The position numbers and the translations under genes are program-made. From positions 880,001 to 944,000 of the forward strand of contig NZ_JACMTR010000002.1 of the NCBI RefSeq assembly GCF_014267175.1: DNA of 64,000 nt. Reading direction: 5' to 3'. The DNA is from Pseudonocardia sp. C8. Lineage in GTDB: Bacteria; Actinomycetota; Actinomycetes; Mycobacteriales; Pseudonocardiaceae. Positions 9,050 to 19,142 of this stretch are shown here, in pieces. Positions within the stretch are counted from its first letter, which is position 1, and every line of letters starts with the position of its first letter. The notes below the pieces were generated by a model that searched no databases, had not been told where the DNA came from, and saw only the letters and a program-made list of their open reading frames with translations.

Positions 9050-9400
9050 TCACGCGCTCCGCGCCGGGCACACGCAGAGCTCGTTGCCCTCCGGGTCGAG
9101 CAGCACCGTCCAGGTGCGACCGGCCTCGGTGACCTCGCCCTGCACGCGTGCCCCGCGGGCGACCAGCCGGGCCACGGTGTCCTCCGGGTGGTCCACCCGC
9201 AGATCCAGGTGCACGTTCCCCGGGACGGCGGCCGCGGCGTCGACGGTCTGGATCACCACCCGCGGGCCGGCGCCGCCGCGCGGCTCCAGGACGTGGTAGC
9301 GGTCGCGCCGGTAGGCGACGCGGTAGCCCAGCGCGTCGCACCAGAACTCCACGGCGCGCTCCCCGTCGACGGCGCTGATCGTGATCTCCAGCGAGTCCAT
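9050..9400 (-). CDS. VOC (glyoxalase/bleomycin-resistance) family protein
   Basis: This 116-residue single-domain VOC protein has repeated beta-alpha-beta-beta-beta units: [22 protein letters not shown] at the start and [15 protein letters not shown] at the end. The start is the ATG at 9400, directly after GGAGGGAG; a frame open to 9511 lacks such a site. It converges with the preceding gene (7-base gap). The substrate is unknown; members include dioxygenases, lyases and resistance proteins. Confidence 0.75.
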   Translation of the reverse strand: MDSLEITISAVDGERAVEFWCDALGYRVAYRRDRYHVLEPRGGAGPRVVIQTVDAAAAVPGNVHLDLRVDHPEDTVARLVARGARVQGEVTEAGRTWTVLLDPEGNELCVCPARSA

Positions 9401-9569
9401 CCGCTCCCTCCACCGGCACCGGTCGCCGTCCATGGTGGCCGACGTCGCGCCGGGGTGCTCTCCCCGAGCTGGGGGAACCCGCGGGGGAGATCTTGCCGCC
9501 GCACTGGTCAACGCGGGCGTGACCCCGCCATGGTGGACGCCGATTGACGATCCGGACCTGTGCGCCGTT

Positions 9570-9574
9570 GGAGG
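9570..9574 (+). promoter_or_regulatory. Ribosome-binding site deciding the glyA start
   Basis: GGAGG here is one base from the ATG at 9576, too close to serve it, but 7 bases from the GTG at 9582. This supports GTG 9582 as the true start. Confidence 0.6.
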
Positions 9575-9581
9575 TATGTCG

Positions 9582-10853
9582 GTGACCGAGCTCCCCCCTG
9601 ATTACTTCGATCTCCCGGTCTCCCGGACCGACCCGGAGATCGCCGAGGTACTGAACGACGAGCTGCTCCGCCAGCAGTCCACCCTCGAGATGATCGCCTC
9701 CGAGAACGTCGTCCCGCAGGCCGTGCTGGACTGCCAGGGATCGGTTCTCACGAACAAGTACGCGGAGGGTTACCCCGGCCGGCGCTACTACGGCGGCTGC
9801 GAGCACGTCGACGTGGCCGAGGAGCTGGCGATCCGCCGGGCGAAGGAGCTCTTCGGCGCCGAGCACGCCAACCTGCAGCCGCACAGCGGGTCGTCGGCGA
9901 ACGCCGTCGCGTTCAGCGCGCTGATGGAACCGGGGGACACCTTCCTGGGGCTCAGCCTCGACCACGGCGGGCACCTCACCCACGGCATGCGCATCAACTT
10001 CTCCGGCCTGCACTACGACGCCGTCGCGTACGGGACCGAGAAGGAGACCGGCCTGATCGACATGGACGAGGTCGCGCGGCTGGCCGAGGAGCACCGGCCC
10101 GCGATGATCCTCGCCGGCTGGTCGGCCTACCCGCGCCGGATCGACTTCGCCCGGTTCCGGGAGATCGCCGACTCGGTCGGCGCCCGGCTCCTCGTCGACA
10201 TGGCCCACTTCGCGGGCCTGGTGGCCGCCGGCGAGCACCCCAGCCCGGTGCCCTACGCCGACGTCGTCACGACGACGATCCACAAGACGCTCGGCGGCCC
10301 CCGCGGCGGCATGATCCTGTGCCGCGACGAGCTGCGTAAGAAGATCGATTCGCGGACGTTCCCCGGGTGGCAGGGCGGCCCGCTCATGCACACCATCGCC
10401 GCGAAGGCGGTCGCGCTGCGCATCGCGGCGAGCCCGGCGTTCGCCGAACGCCAGCGGCGCACCCGCCAGGGGGCGGCCGCGGTGGCCGAGGAGATGCTCG
10501 GCGGCGGGATCGACCTGCTCACCGGCGGCACCGACGTCCACCTCGTCATGGCCGACCTGCGGGAGGCCGGCCTCGACGGCAAGGAGGCCGAGGACCGGCT
10601 GAAGCGGATCGGGATCACGGTGAACCGCAACGCGGTCCCGTTCGATCCGCGGCCGCCCGCCGTCGCGTCCGGCCTGCGGATCGGCACCCCGGCGCTCGCC
10701 ACCCGGGGACTCCAGGTCGACGACTTCCGCGAGGTGGGCCGCATCATCGCGGCCGCGCTGACGTCCACGGGCGACGAGGACGAGCTCGCCGCCCGCACCC
10801 GGGCGATCGCGCAGCGCCACCCGCTCTACCCGCATCTCGGCCGGACCGCGTGA
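9582..10853 (+). CDS. glyA: Serine hydroxymethyltransferase (first copy)
   Basis: GlyA condenses glycine with methylene-THF to serine, the entry step of the serine cycle. The 423-residue PLP enzyme has [39 protein letters not shown] and the PLP lysine K235 in [13 protein letters not shown]. The start is GTG 9582 (see the ribosome-binding site), not ATG 9576. ppc begins 40 bases downstream, which points to co-transcription. A second glyA begins at 63314 under different control, so this copy is likely the assimilatory one. Confidence 0.94.
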   Translation: MTELPPDYFDLPVSRTDPEIAEVLNDELLRQQSTLEMIASENVVPQAVLDCQGSVLTNKYAEGYPGRRYYGGCEHVDVAEELAIRRAKELFGAEHANLQPHSGSSANAVAFSALMEPGDTFLGLSLDHGGHLTHGMRINFSGLHYDAVAYGTEKETGLIDMDEVARLAEEHRPAMILAGWSAYPRRIDFARFREIADSVGARLLVDMAHFAGLVAAGEHPSPVPYADVVTTTIHKTLGGPRGGMILCRDELRKKIDSRTFPGWQGGPLMHTIAAKAVALRIAASPAFAERQRRTRQGAAAVAEEMLGGGIDLLTGGTDVHLVMADLREAGLDGKEAEDRLKRIGITVNRNAVPFDPRPPAVASGLRIGTPALATRGLQVDDFREVGRIIAAALTSTGDEDELAARTRAIAQRHPLYPHLGRTA

Positions 10854-10893
10854 GGCCCGGCCCCGGACCGACACCGTGAGGTGGTGACCGCCG

Positions 10894-13632
10894 ATGACCA
10901 CCGTCGAACTCGCCGCTGCGGACGCTGGCCCGAGCCCGCACGGGGTGATCTCCCGGACCGAGCACGAGGAGCTGCGGGCCGCCATCCGGCGGCTGTCGAA
11001 CCGGCTCGGGGAGACCCTCGCCCGGCACAGCGGACCGGAGCTGCTCGCGCTCGTCGAGGAGGTCCGGACCGCGGGCAACGATGGTCCGGAGCCGGTCGAC
11101 GCCCGGCTCGCCGGCCTCGACCCGGGAACCGCCGTCCAGCTGGCCAGGGCGTTCTCCTGCTACTTCCGGCTGGCGAACGTGGCCGAGCAGGTCCACCGGT
11201 GCCGGGAGCTGCGCGCCCGCCGGCCGGACGGGCACGGGCCGCTGCGGCGGCTGGTCGACCAGCTGGTGACCACCGTGCCGGGCGATGAGCTCACGAGCGT
11301 GCTCGGCCGGCTGGACCTGCGGCCGGTCTTCACGGCGCACCCCACCGAGGCGTCCCGCCTGTCGGTCCGGGGCACGCTGCGCCGGATCGCCGAGGTGCTC
11401 GACGGCGACCGCCCGGAGAGCAGGCTCCCCGGGCTGATCGACCTGCTCTGGCAGACCGACGAGCTGCGCACGGCGGCACCGACGGTGCTCGACGAGGCCC
11501 GCGTGGTCAGCCACTACCTGACCCAGCTGGGGGCCTCGACCGTTCCCGAGCTCGTCGCCGAGTTCGAGGACCTCCTGGTCGCGCGGGGCGTCGAGCTGCC
11601 GCCGGGATTCCGGCCGATCGCGCTCGGCTGCTGGGTCGGGGGCGACCGCGACGGCAACCCGAACGTCACCGCCGCCACCACCGTCGAGGCCGTCCGGGTC
11701 TACGCCGAACGGGCCCTCGAGATCCACTCGGCGCTGATGACGGAACTGCAGCACGAGCTGAGCGTGTCGAGCCGGGTCGTCGGGGTCTCCGAGGAGCTGC
11801 GGGCCGGTCTGGCCCACGACCGCAGGGTCCTGCCCGAGGTGTACACCTCGGTCGACGAGGCCGAGCCGTACCGCGTCAAGTGCGCGGTCATCGCGGCGCG
11901 GTTGCAGAACACCGCCGAACGGCTCCGGGACCGGACACCGCACGTGCCCGGCCGGGACTACGCCGACGGGGCCGCCTACGTCGCCGACCTCGCCGTGATC
12001 GACCGGTCGTTGCGCGGGCACCTCGGTGGCCACATCGCCGACGGCACGCTGGCGCACGTCCTGCGGGTGGCGTCGGTGCTCGGGCTGCATCTCGCCCGGC
12101 TCGACGTGCGGGAGCACAGCGCGGTGCACCACGACGCGCTCGCCGAGCTGTACGACCGGGTCGGCACCGGGCGGCGGCCCTACCGCGAGCTCGACGAGCA
12201 CGAGCGGCAGGAGCTGCTCAGCGCGGAACTCCGTTGCCGCCGCACCCTCGCGCCGCGCACGGGAGGGGTGAACGACCGGGTCGACCGGGTGCTGGCGACG
12301 TTCGACGCGATGGCCGAGGTCCAGCGGACCGTCGGCGAGGAGGCCGCGAACACCTACGTCATCTCGATGTGCCGGGCACCGTCCGACGTGCTCGCGGCCG
12401 CGGTGCTGGCCCGGGAGGCGGGCCTGCTGACGGTCGACGACGCCGGCAGGGTCCGGTGCACCGTGGACTTCGTGCCGCTGCTGGAGACGATCGACGAGAT
12501 CGCCGACGCCGGGCCGCTCGTCGGCCGCCTGCTCGACGACGCGTCCTACCGGGAGCTGCTCCGGTCCCGCGGTGACGAGCAGGAGGTCATGCTCGGGTAC
12601 TCGGACTCGAACAAGGGCGCCGGGATCGTGACCTCCCAGTGGGAGATCCACCGGGCGCAGCGCCAGCTCCGCGACGTGACGGCCGGGCGCGGGATCCGCC
12701 TGCGGCTGTTCCACGGCCGCGGCGGGTCCGCGGGCCGCGGCGGCGATCCGGGCGGCCGGGCCCTGCTGGCCAGCCCGTTCGGCGTGGTGGACGGGGCCAC
12801 GAAGGTCACCGAGCAGGGCGAGGTGATCTCGGACAAGTACACGCTGCCCGATCTCGCCCACGACAACCTCGAGATCATGCTGTCGTCGCTGCTCGAGGCG
12901 ACGCTGCTGCACCGCACCGCGCGCCAGCCGGCCGAGACCGTCGCCCGCTACGACGAGGTCATGGCACTGGTGGCCGCCGAGGCGCGGCGCGCCTACGAGC
13001 AGCTGCTCGCGCTGCCCGGCCTCGCCGAGTTCTTCGTCCAGGCCACCCCGGTCGACGAGCTGTCCGCGCTGAACCTCGGGTCCCGCCCGAGCACCCGGCC
13101 CGGCGGCCGGCGGCGCGGGATCGCCGACCTGCGGGCGATCCCGTGGGTGTTCGGCTGGACGCAGAGCCGCATGATCGTCCCGGGGTGGTACGGGCTCGGC
13201 ACCGGACTGGCGGCCGCGCGCGACGCCGGTCACGGCGAGGTCCTCGGCGAGATGACCGGGTGGGCCTTCCTGTCGAACCTCCTGGACAACGTGGAGATGG
13301 CACTGGCCAAGACCGACCTGCGGATCGCCCGGCACTACGTCGACGCCCTGGCCGACCCGGAACACCTGCCCGTCTTCGACCGGATCGTCGACGAGCACGC
13401 CCGCACCGTCGAGGAGGTCATGCGGCTCACCGGTTCCGACCGCCTGCTCGCCCGGCACCCGGTGCTGGCCCAGACCCTGCAGGTGCGGAACAACTACCTC
13501 GAACCGCTCCACCACCTGCAGATCTCGCTGCTCCGGCAGCGTCGCTGCGCCGAGGACCCGGGCCCGGACCTGCGGCGCGCGCTGGCCATCACCGTCAACG
13601 GGATCTCGGCGGGCCTGCGGAACACCGGCTGA
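10894..13632 (+). CDS. ppc: Phosphoenolpyruvate carboxylase
   Basis: PEP carboxylase makes oxaloacetate from PEP and bicarbonate, the CO2-fixing step of the serine cycle. The 912-residue protein has the catalytic His149 in FTAHPTEASR, the K574 loop SDSNKGAGIVTSQWE, the mobile glycine loop HGRGGSAGRGG and the C-terminal GWTQSRMIVPGWYG with a terminal NTG. It follows glyA and ends at a bidirectional hairpin shared with the convergent histidine kinase gene. Linkage to glyA, sgaA, mclA and mtkAB supports a serine-cycle rather than purely anaplerotic role. Confidence 0.95.
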   Translation: MTTVELAAADAGPSPHGVISRTEHEELRAAIRRLSNRLGETLARHSGPELLALVEEVRTAGNDGPEPVDARLAGLDPGTAVQLARAFSCYFRLANVAEQVHRCRELRARRPDGHGPLRRLVDQLVTTVPGDELTSVLGRLDLRPVFTAHPTEASRLSVRGTLRRIAEVLDGDRPESRLPGLIDLLWQTDELRTAAPTVLDEARVVSHYLTQLGASTVPELVAEFEDLLVARGVELPPGFRPIALGCWVGGDRDGNPNVTAATTVEAVRVYAERALEIHSALMTELQHELSVSSRVVGVSEELRAGLAHDRRVLPEVYTSVDEAEPYRVKCAVIAARLQNTAERLRDRTPHVPGRDYADGAAYVADLAVIDRSLRGHLGGHIADGTLAHVLRVASVLGLHLARLDVREHSAVHHDALAELYDRVGTGRRPYRELDEHERQELLSAELRCRRTLAPRTGGVNDRVDRVLATFDAMAEVQRTVGEEAANTYVISMCRAPSDVLAAAVLAREAGLLTVDDAGRVRCTVDFVPLLETIDEIADAGPLVGRLLDDASYRELLRSRGDEQEVMLGYSDSNKGAGIVTSQWEIHRAQRQLRDVTAGRGIRLRLFHGRGGSAGRGGDPGGRALLASPFGVVDGATKVTEQGEVISDKYTLPDLAHDNLEIMLSSLLEATLLHRTARQPAETVARYDEVMALVAAEARRAYEQLLALPGLAEFFVQATPVDELSALNLGSRPSTRPGGRRRGIADLRAIPWVFGWTQSRMIVPGWYGLGTGLAAARDAGHGEVLGEMTGWAFLSNLLDNVEMALAKTDLRIARHYVDALADPEHLPVFDRIVDEHARTVEEVMRLTGSDRLLARHPVLAQTLQVRNNYLEPLHHLQISLLRQRRCAEDPGPDLRRALAITVNGISAGLRNTG

Positions 13633-13655
13633 CCGGCCGGCGCCGCCGGTGGTCA
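13630..13655. terminator. Bidirectional hairpin between ppc and the kinase gene
   Basis: An interrupted inverted repeat has outer arms TGACC/GGTCA and inner arms CGGC/GCCGG. It spans the stop codons of the convergent ppc and histidine kinase genes. There is no T-run, as usual in high-GC actinobacteria. Confidence 0.55.
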
Positions 13656-14906
13656 GGGCAGGAAGCTGCGGTCCCGGCGTCCGACCTGGTCTGCCGTCGC
13701 CGACCCGGGCCAGCCGCCGTCGGTCCCGCCCAGCGGCACGACCGCCTCGACCACCGTCCCGCCGCCGGGGCGGGACGACACGCGCAGCGTGCCGCCGACG
13801 AGCTCGACCCGCTCGTTCATGCTCGTGAGCCCGTACCCGCCGGCGTGCTCGTCGGCCGGTGGGGGGTCGAACCCGCAGCCGTCGTCCCGGATGCGCAGCT
13901 CGGCCCGGTCGTCCGGCCGCACCACGAGCGAGACCGATGCGGTCCGGGCGGCCGCGTGCTGGGCCACGTTGTGCAGCGCCTCCTGGGCGACGCGGAACAG
14001 GGCGATCTCCACGTGGTCGGGGAGGCGGCAGCTCGACGTGCGCACCGTGACCTCCACCCCGGGGAACGACGACGCCAGGCTCGCGAGACCGCCCGCCAGC
14101 CCCAGGTCGTCGAGGACGGGTGGCCGGAGGCCCCCGATCGCCGCGCGGGCCTCGTCGAGGCTGAGCTCCGCGAGCTCGTGGGCGTGCCGCAGCTGCCGCA
14201 CGGCGTCCTCGTGCGGCGCGTGCTCCGCCGCGTCCAGGTAGTAGATCAGCGACACCAGCCGCTGGGTGACGCCGTCGTGCAGGTCCCCGGCCAGCCGGCG
14301 ACGCTCGGACTCCTGCGCGGCCACCACCCGCTCGGCGAAGCGCTCGTGCGCGCGCTCCCGTGCGGCGAGCCTGCGGTGCAGCCGCGCCTGGTGCAGGGCG
14401 GCGGCGACGAGGTTGCCGATCGTCAGCAGCAGCTGCACGTCCCGGGAGGTGAACTCCCGGCGCTCCCGGGTGTGGACGTTCAGCACGCCCACCAGACCCG
14501 CCAGCTCGCTGGTCATGGGCACCGAGGCCATCGAGACGAAGTCCTCGCCGCGCAGCGCCGGGAACGCGATGTACCGGGCGTCCTGCGGCTTGTCCTCGAC
14601 GATGACCGCCGGCTCCCGGTGCGCGGCTACCCAGCCGGACACCCCGCTGCCCAGGGGCAGCCGCACGGTCCCCACGTGCTCGTCGAACGGGGGAGTCGCG
14701 CCGGCGAGGGTCAGCGAGGTCCCGGAGTCGTCCAGGACGTGGACGAAGCAGGCGTCGGTCGCGGTCGCCTCGCTGATCAGCCGGGCGACCGCTCCGGCCA
14801 GCGGCTCGACCTCCGGGCCGGCGGCGGTCGCCTCGATCACCCCGAGCAGCAGGGAGATGGCCTGCTCCGGGGCGGCGAGCTGCAGCGTCTCGGGAACCTC
14901 GGTCAT
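13653..14906 (-). CDS. GAF-domain sensor histidine kinase (HisKA_3 type)
   Basis: This 417-residue kinase has no membrane segment. A GAF domain (about residues 30-175) is followed by a HisKA_3 dimerisation domain with the phospho-acceptor His210 in RRLAGDLHDGVTQRLV, and a HATPase domain with DDGCGFD (341-347) and GGYGLTSMNER. It therefore senses an intracellular signal or small ligand. Its ATG overlaps the response-regulator stop by one base, so the pair is one operon. It sits between ppc and sgaA, so control of the serine cycle is plausible but inferred. Confidence 0.9.
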   Translation of the reverse strand: MTEVPETLQLAAPEQAISLLLGVIEATAAGPEVEPLAGAVARLISEATATDACFVHVLDDSGTSLTLAGATPPFDEHVGTVRLPLGSGVSGWVAAHREPAVIVEDKPQDARYIAFPALRGEDFVSMASVPMTSELAGLVGVLNVHTRERREFTSRDVQLLLTIGNLVAAALHQARLHRRLAARERAHERFAERVVAAQESERRRLAGDLHDGVTQRLVSLIYYLDAAEHAPHEDAVRQLRHAHELAELSLDEARAAIGGLRPPVLDDLGLAGGLASLASSFPGVEVTVRTSSCRLPDHVEIALFRVAQEALHNVAQHAAARTASVSLVVRPDDRAELRIRDDGCGFDPPPADEHAGGYGLTSMNERVELVGGTLRVSSRPGGGTVVEAVVPLGGTDGGWPGSATADQVGRRDRSFLP

Positions 14907-15565
14907 CAGGCGAACATCTTGTCGCGCAGGGCCAGCCCGACCGCGGACGCCCGGTCGGACACCTTCAGCTTCCGGTAGATCGCCCGCACGTGGCTCTTGA
15001 TCGTCTCCTGGCCGAGGACCAGCTCGGCCGCGATCGACTGGTTCGACGCGCCGCGCACCATCAACGACAACACCTCGCTCTCCCGCTGGGTCAGGCCGTG
15101 CTGGGCGCCGGGCCAGCTCCGGCCGACGGCGGCCCGGGCCGCGACACCTGCCGCCCGGCCGCCCAGGGTGGGGTCGACGACGGTCTCCCCCTCGGCCACC
15201 AGTTCCAGGCTGCGCACCAGCTCCTCACCCCCGATCCGCTTGAGCAGGTAGCCGGAGGCGCCCGCGTTCAGGGCCTGGTACAGGTACTGCTCGTCGTCGT
15301 AGACGCTGAGCAGCACGACCCGGGGCGGCGCCGCGCGGGCCACCAGCTCCCGGCACAGGTCGAGGCCGCTGAACCCGCGCATCCGCACGTCCGACAGGAC
15401 GATCTCCGGCCGGTGCTCCTCGACGAGCTGCAGGGCGTGCTCCCGCCGGGCCGCGTCGCCGACCACCTCGATCCGGTCCGCGTAGCGCTGCAGCATGGCC
15501 TGCAGGCCGAAGCGGACCATCTCATGATCGTCGACGATCACGATCCGCAGCGGCCGGTGGTCCAT
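14906..15565 (-). CDS. NarL/LuxR-family response regulator
   Basis: This 219-residue regulator has a receiver domain with Asp12/Asp13, phospho-acceptor Asp59 (LSDVRM) and Lys109, then a LuxR-type helix-turn-helix (LTQRESEVLSLMVRGASNQSIAAEL). It is the partner of the GAF kinase immediately downstream. It is transcribed divergently from sgaA across 156 bases, a usual arrangement for a regulator of its neighbour. A -10 element placed for leaderless transcription is listed separately. Confidence 0.92.
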   Translation of the reverse strand: MDHRPLRIVIVDDHEMVRFGLQAMLQRYADRIEVVGDAARREHALQLVEEHRPEIVLSDVRMRGFSGLDLCRELVARAAPPRVVLLSVYDDEQYLYQALNAGASGYLLKRIGGEELVRSLELVAEGETVVDPTLGGRAAGVAARAAVGRSWPGAQHGLTQRESEVLSLMVRGASNQSIAAELVLGQETIKSHVRAIYRKLKVSDRASAVGLALRDKMFA

Positions 15566-15571
15566 GGCACG

Positions 15572-15577
15572 AGCCTA
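15572..15577 (-). promoter_or_regulatory. -10 element, probable leaderless promoter of the response regulator
   Basis: On the minus strand TAGGCT is followed by six bases and then the ATG at 15565, putting the likely transcription start at the A of the start codon. No ribosome-binding site is seen there. No clear -35 element is visible. Confidence 0.45.
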
Positions 15578-15721
15578 GTGACCGCCGGCGCCGGGAGAGA
15601 AGGCCGCCGCCGGGGGAGGGGGGATCGGATCTCCCCATGCATCTCCCCGACCGCGGGGACGAAACCGGGTGCGCCGCGACCCTAGTGTCGGATCCCACAT
15701 CGTTGCGGAGGGAGTGGGGAC

Positions 15722-16948
15722 GTGCGGACTGGCGCGACACACTTGTTCATCCCGGGGCCGACGAACGTTCCGGAGGTCGTGCGGCGGGCGGTGAACGTCC
15801 CGATGGAGGACCACCGTGCTCCTGACTTCCCGGACCTGGTTTTCGAGGTTCTCGACGGGCTCGCCCGCGTGCTCGGGAACCAGGAGGGCCGGGTGTTCCT
15901 CTACCCCGGCTCCGGCACGGGTGCGTGGGAAGCCGCGATCAGCAACACGCTGAACCGGGGCGACCGGGTGCTCATGGCGCGGTTCGGCCAGTTCTCCCAC
16001 CTGTGGGTGGACATGGCACGCCGGCTCGGCCTGGACGTCGTGTGCGTCGACGTCGAGTGGGGCGAGGGGGTGCCGGTCGACGAGTTCGAGCGCCAGCTCG
16101 CGGCCGACCCGACGATCAAGGGCGTCTTCGTGGTCCACAACGAGACCGCGACCGGGGTGACCTCGGACGTCGCCGCCGTCCGCCGCGCGATGGACGCCAC
16201 CGGTTCGACGGCGCTGCTCTACGTCGACGGCGTATCCTCGATCGCCTCGATCGACTTCCGGCAGGACGAGTGGGGCGTCGACCTCGCCGTCACCGGCAGC
16301 CAGAAGGGCCTGATGCTGCCCGCCGGCCTCGGCGTGCTCGGCGTGAGCCAGAAGGCGCTCGCCGCCGCCGAGACGGCCACCATGGAGCGCTGCTACTTCA
16401 GCTTCGCCGACATGATCGCGACCAACGACCTGGGCTACTTCCCGTACACGCCCCCGGTGGCCCTGCTGCACGGCATGAGCGCCTCGCTGGGCCGGCTGTT
16501 CGAGGAGGGCCTCGACGAGGTGTTCCGGCGGCACCACCGCCTGGCCGAGGGCGTGCGGCGCGGGGTCGCGGCGTGGGGCCTCGACCTCTGCGCGAAGGCC
16601 CCCGAGTGGTACTCGGACACGGTCACCGCGATCCGGGTTCCCGAGCACGTCGACGGGGCCGCGGTCTGCCGGATCGGTTACGAGCGGTACCGCACCTCCT
16701 TCGGTGGCGGGTTGTCGAAGGTGGCGGGGAAGGTCTTCCGGATCGGTCACCTCGGTGATCTCAACGAGGTATCGTGCCTGGCCGCGCTCGCCGCGGCCGA
16801 GATGTCGCTGGCGGACGCCGGTGCGGACGTCCCGCTGGGGGCCGGGGTCGCCGCCGCCCAGGAGTACTACCGCGACGCCACGCGCGACCTGGCCCCGGTG
16901 GCGGTGGCCGCGGCGCCGCAGTCACCCGACACCCGCCGGACCGCCTGA
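15722..16948 (+). CDS. sgaA: Serine-glyoxylate aminotransferase
   Basis: SgaA transaminates serine with glyoxylate to hydroxypyruvate and glycine, a signature step of the serine cycle. The 408-residue class V PLP enzyme has LFIPGPTNVPEVV, MEDHRAPDF, the glycine-rich YPGSGTGAWEAA and PLP-binding Lys195 in TGSQKGLMLP. GGAGGGAG at 15708-15715 precedes the GTG start. It begins the run sgaA-mclA-mtkA-mtkB-hprA. Alanine-glyoxylate aminotransferase is a relative, but the genetic context favours serine as donor. Confidence 0.9.
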   Translation: MRTGATHLFIPGPTNVPEVVRRAVNVPMEDHRAPDFPDLVFEVLDGLARVLGNQEGRVFLYPGSGTGAWEAAISNTLNRGDRVLMARFGQFSHLWVDMARRLGLDVVCVDVEWGEGVPVDEFERQLAADPTIKGVFVVHNETATGVTSDVAAVRRAMDATGSTALLYVDGVSSIASIDFRQDEWGVDLAVTGSQKGLMLPAGLGVLGVSQKALAAAETATMERCYFSFADMIATNDLGYFPYTPPVALLHGMSASLGRLFEEGLDEVFRRHHRLAEGVRRGVAAWGLDLCAKAPEWYSDTVTAIRVPEHVDGAAVCRIGYERYRTSFGGGLSKVAGKVFRIGHLGDLNEVSCLAALAAAEMSLADAGADVPLGAGVAAAQEYYRDATRDLAPVAVAAAPQSPDTRRTA

Positions 16949-16950
16949 CC

Positions 16951-16985
16951 GAAGCCCGCTCGACAGAAGCCCGTTCGACGGAAGC
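16951..16985 (+). repeat. 15-bp tandem repeat between sgaA and mclA
   Basis: GAAGCCCGCTCGACA (16951-16965) and GAAGCCCGTTCGACG (16966-16980) differ at two positions, and a third copy starts (GAAGC, 16981-16985). It fills the 45-base spacer just before the mclA ribosome-binding site. Confidence 0.7.
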
Positions 16986-16993
16986 GAGAGACC

Positions 16994-17947
16994 ATGAGCC
17001 ACACGCTCTTCGAACCGAGCCGGACCCGGCTGCAGCGCAGCGAGCTGGCGGTGCCCGGCTCGTCGCCGGAGTTCATCGAGAAGGCCGCCAAGGGCGAGGC
17101 CGACTACGTGTTCCTCGACCTCGAGGACGCGGTCGCGCCCCCGCAGAAGGACCAGGCACGCAAGAACGTCATCGAGGCGCTCAACGACATCGACTGGGCC
17201 GCACTCGGCAAGACGGTGTCGGTGCGGATCAACGGCCTCGACACCGCCTACATGTACCGCGACGTCGTCGACGTGCTCGAGTGCGCGGGCGACCGTGTGC
17301 ACACCCTGCTCGTCCCGAAGGTCGGCGTCCCGGCCGACCTCTACATGGTCGACGCCATGATCAACCAGGTGCAGGCGGCGCACGGGCGCACGAACGAGAT
17401 CGGGACCGAGGCGCTGATCGAGACCGCGCTCGGGATGGCGAACGTGGAGGCGATCGCCGCGAGCCGCGGCCGGCTGGAGGCGTTGCACTTCGGCGTCGCC
17501 GACTACGCGGCCAGCAACCGGGCCCGCACCGTCAGCATCGGCGGCCTCAACCCGGACTACCCGGGCGACCAGTGGCACTTCGCGCTGTCCCGGATGGTCG
17601 TGGCCTGCCGCGCCTACGGTCTGCGGGCCGTCGACGGTCCGTTCGGCGACTTCTCCGACGAGCAGGGCTACCTGGACTCCGCCCGGCGCGCGGCCGCGCT
17701 GGGGTGCGAGGGCAAGTGGGCCATCCACCCGAGCCAGGTGCCGCTCGCGAACCAGGTGTTCAGCCCACCCGAGAAGGAGGTCGACCGGGCGCGGCGCATC
17801 GTCACCGAGCTGCGCGCCGCCGAGGCCGAGGGCCGCGGTGCGGCCGCGGTGGACGGGAAGATGATCGACGCCGCGTCCGAGCGGATGGCGCACACGGTGC
17901 TCCAGATCGACGAGGCGATCCGGACCGCGACGGCCGGGCGGGGGTGA
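16994..17947 (+). CDS. mclA: L-malyl-CoA lyase (CoA-ester lyase family)
   Basis: This 317-residue HpcH/CitE-family enzyme should cleave L-malyl-CoA to acetyl-CoA and glyoxylate, the last step of the serine cycle. Seen are [20 protein letters not shown] at the start, the metal/CoA segments [10 protein letters not shown] and [33 protein letters not shown] and [10 protein letters not shown]. The length and N-terminus match the malyl-CoA lyases of methylotrophs. mtkA begins 4 bases later; pairing with malate thiokinase fixes the substrate better than sequence alone. Beta-methylmalyl-CoA or citramalyl-CoA activity cannot be excluded. Confidence 0.9.
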   Translation: MSHTLFEPSRTRLQRSELAVPGSSPEFIEKAAKGEADYVFLDLEDAVAPPQKDQARKNVIEALNDIDWAALGKTVSVRINGLDTAYMYRDVVDVLECAGDRVHTLLVPKVGVPADLYMVDAMINQVQAAHGRTNEIGTEALIETALGMANVEAIAASRGRLEALHFGVADYAASNRARTVSIGGLNPDYPGDQWHFALSRMVVACRAYGLRAVDGPFGDFSDEQGYLDSARRAAALGCEGKWAIHPSQVPLANQVFSPPEKEVDRARRIVTELRAAEAEGRGAAAVDGKMIDAASERMAHTVLQIDEAIRTATAGRG

Positions 17948-17951
17948 CGGG

Positions 17952-19142
17952 GTGGACATCCACGAGTACCAGGCCAAGGAGATCCTCTCGTCGTTCGGGA
18001 TCGCTGTCCCGCGGGGTGGGCTGGCCTACAGCCCCGAGCAGGCGTCCTACCGGTCCACCGAGCTGGGCGGCGCATCGTGGGCGGTGAAGGCGCAGGTCCA
18101 CTCCGGCGGACGGGGGAAGGCCGGCGGGGTCCGGCTGTGCCGTACCGACCGTGAGGTGGCCGACGCGGCCGCCTCGTGGCTCGGCCGGCGGCTCGTCACC
18201 GAGCAGGTGCCCAAGGGCAAGCCGGTGTACCGGGTCTACGTCGAGGAGACCGTGGACATCGACCGTGAGCTCTACTTCGGCATCGTGCTGGACCGGACCT
18301 CGGAACGTGCCACGATCATCGCCTCCGCGGAGGGCGGCGTGGAGATCGAGGAGCTGGCCGCGCGGGCGCCCGAGGCGGTCGTCCGCCGGGTGATCGACCC
18401 CGCCACCGGGTTCCTCGCCTTCCAGGCGCGCGAGATCGCGTTCGCGATCGGGCTGGGCCCGGCCCTCGTCGCCCCGGCCGCGACCCTGTTCCGCGCCGCG
18501 TACCGCGCGTTCCGCGACCTGGACGCGACCATGCTGGAGATCAACCCGCTGGTCCAGACCCGGGACGAGCGGCTGGTCGCGCTCGACGCGAAGATGTCCT
18601 TCGACGACAACGCGACCTTCCGGCATCCGGAGATCGCCGAGCTGCGCGACCGCAGCCAGGAGGACGCCCGCGAGTCGTACGCCGCGGACAACGGCCTGTC
18701 CTACGTCGGCCTCGACGGGAACATCGGCTGCATCATCAACGGTGCCGGCCTCGCGATGGCCACGATGGACATGATCAAGGTTGCGGGCGGGGAGCCCGCG
18801 AACTTCCTCGACATCGGCGGTGGCGCGTCACCGGAGCGGGTGCTCAAGGCGTTCCAGTCGGTGCTGCAGGACGAGAACGTCCGGGTCGTCCTCATCAACA
18901 TCTTCGCCGGCATCAACCGGTGCGACTGGATCGCGCAGGGGATCGTGTCGGCGTTCACCGAGCTGGAGCTGTCCGTCCCGGTGGTGGTGCGCCTCAGCGG
19001 GACGAACGTCGAGGAGGGCACCCGGATCCTGTCCGAGTCCTCGCTCCCCATCACCACCGCCCGGACCCTCGCGGAGGCCGCCGAGTTCGCCACCGCCGCG
19101 GCGGCGGAGGCGACCCACGCGCACGAGGAGGCGCTGGCATGA
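17952..19142 (+). CDS. mtkA: Malate-CoA ligase beta subunit
   Basis: This 396-residue ATP-grasp protein is homologous to succinyl-CoA synthetase beta. With MtkB it activates malate to malyl-CoA. Seen are [17 protein letters not shown], the ATP-grasp segment [24 protein letters not shown] and the C-terminal [13 protein letters not shown] and [14 protein letters not shown]. The GTG lies 4 bases after mclA, and the end overlaps the mtkB ATG by 4. Adjacency to mclA distinguishes it from housekeeping sucC. Confidence 0.9.
   Translation: MDIHEYQAKEILSSFGIAVPRGGLAYSPEQASYRSTELGGASWAVKAQVHSGGRGKAGGVRLCRTDREVADAAASWLGRRLVTEQVPKGKPVYRVYVEETVDIDRELYFGIVLDRTSERATIIASAEGGVEIEELAARAPEAVVRRVIDPATGFLAFQAREIAFAIGLGPALVAPAATLFRAAYRAFRDLDATMLEINPLVQTRDERLVALDAKMSFDDNATFRHPEIAELRDRSQEDARESYAADNGLSYVGLDGNIGCIINGAGLAMATMDMIKVAGGEPANFLDIGGGASPERVLKAFQSVLQDENVRVVLINIFAGINRCDWIAQGIVSAFTELELSVPVVVRLSGTNVEEGTRILSESSLPITTARTLAEAAEFATAAAAEATHAHEEALA

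Noticed and set aside
9401..9511. Longer start for the VOC gene
   Set aside because: The extension to 9511 is Pro/Arg-rich and lacks a ribosome-binding site, whereas the ATG at 9400 has GGAGGGAG and gives a normal VOC N-terminus.
9401..9581. Possible riboswitch or ZTP/glycine-sensing leader before the first glyA
   Set aside because: I looked for glycine and ZTP riboswitch core motifs here and before the second glyA and saw none. A repeated CCATGGTGG (9430 and 9528) is short and contains a palindromic 6-mer, so probably chance.
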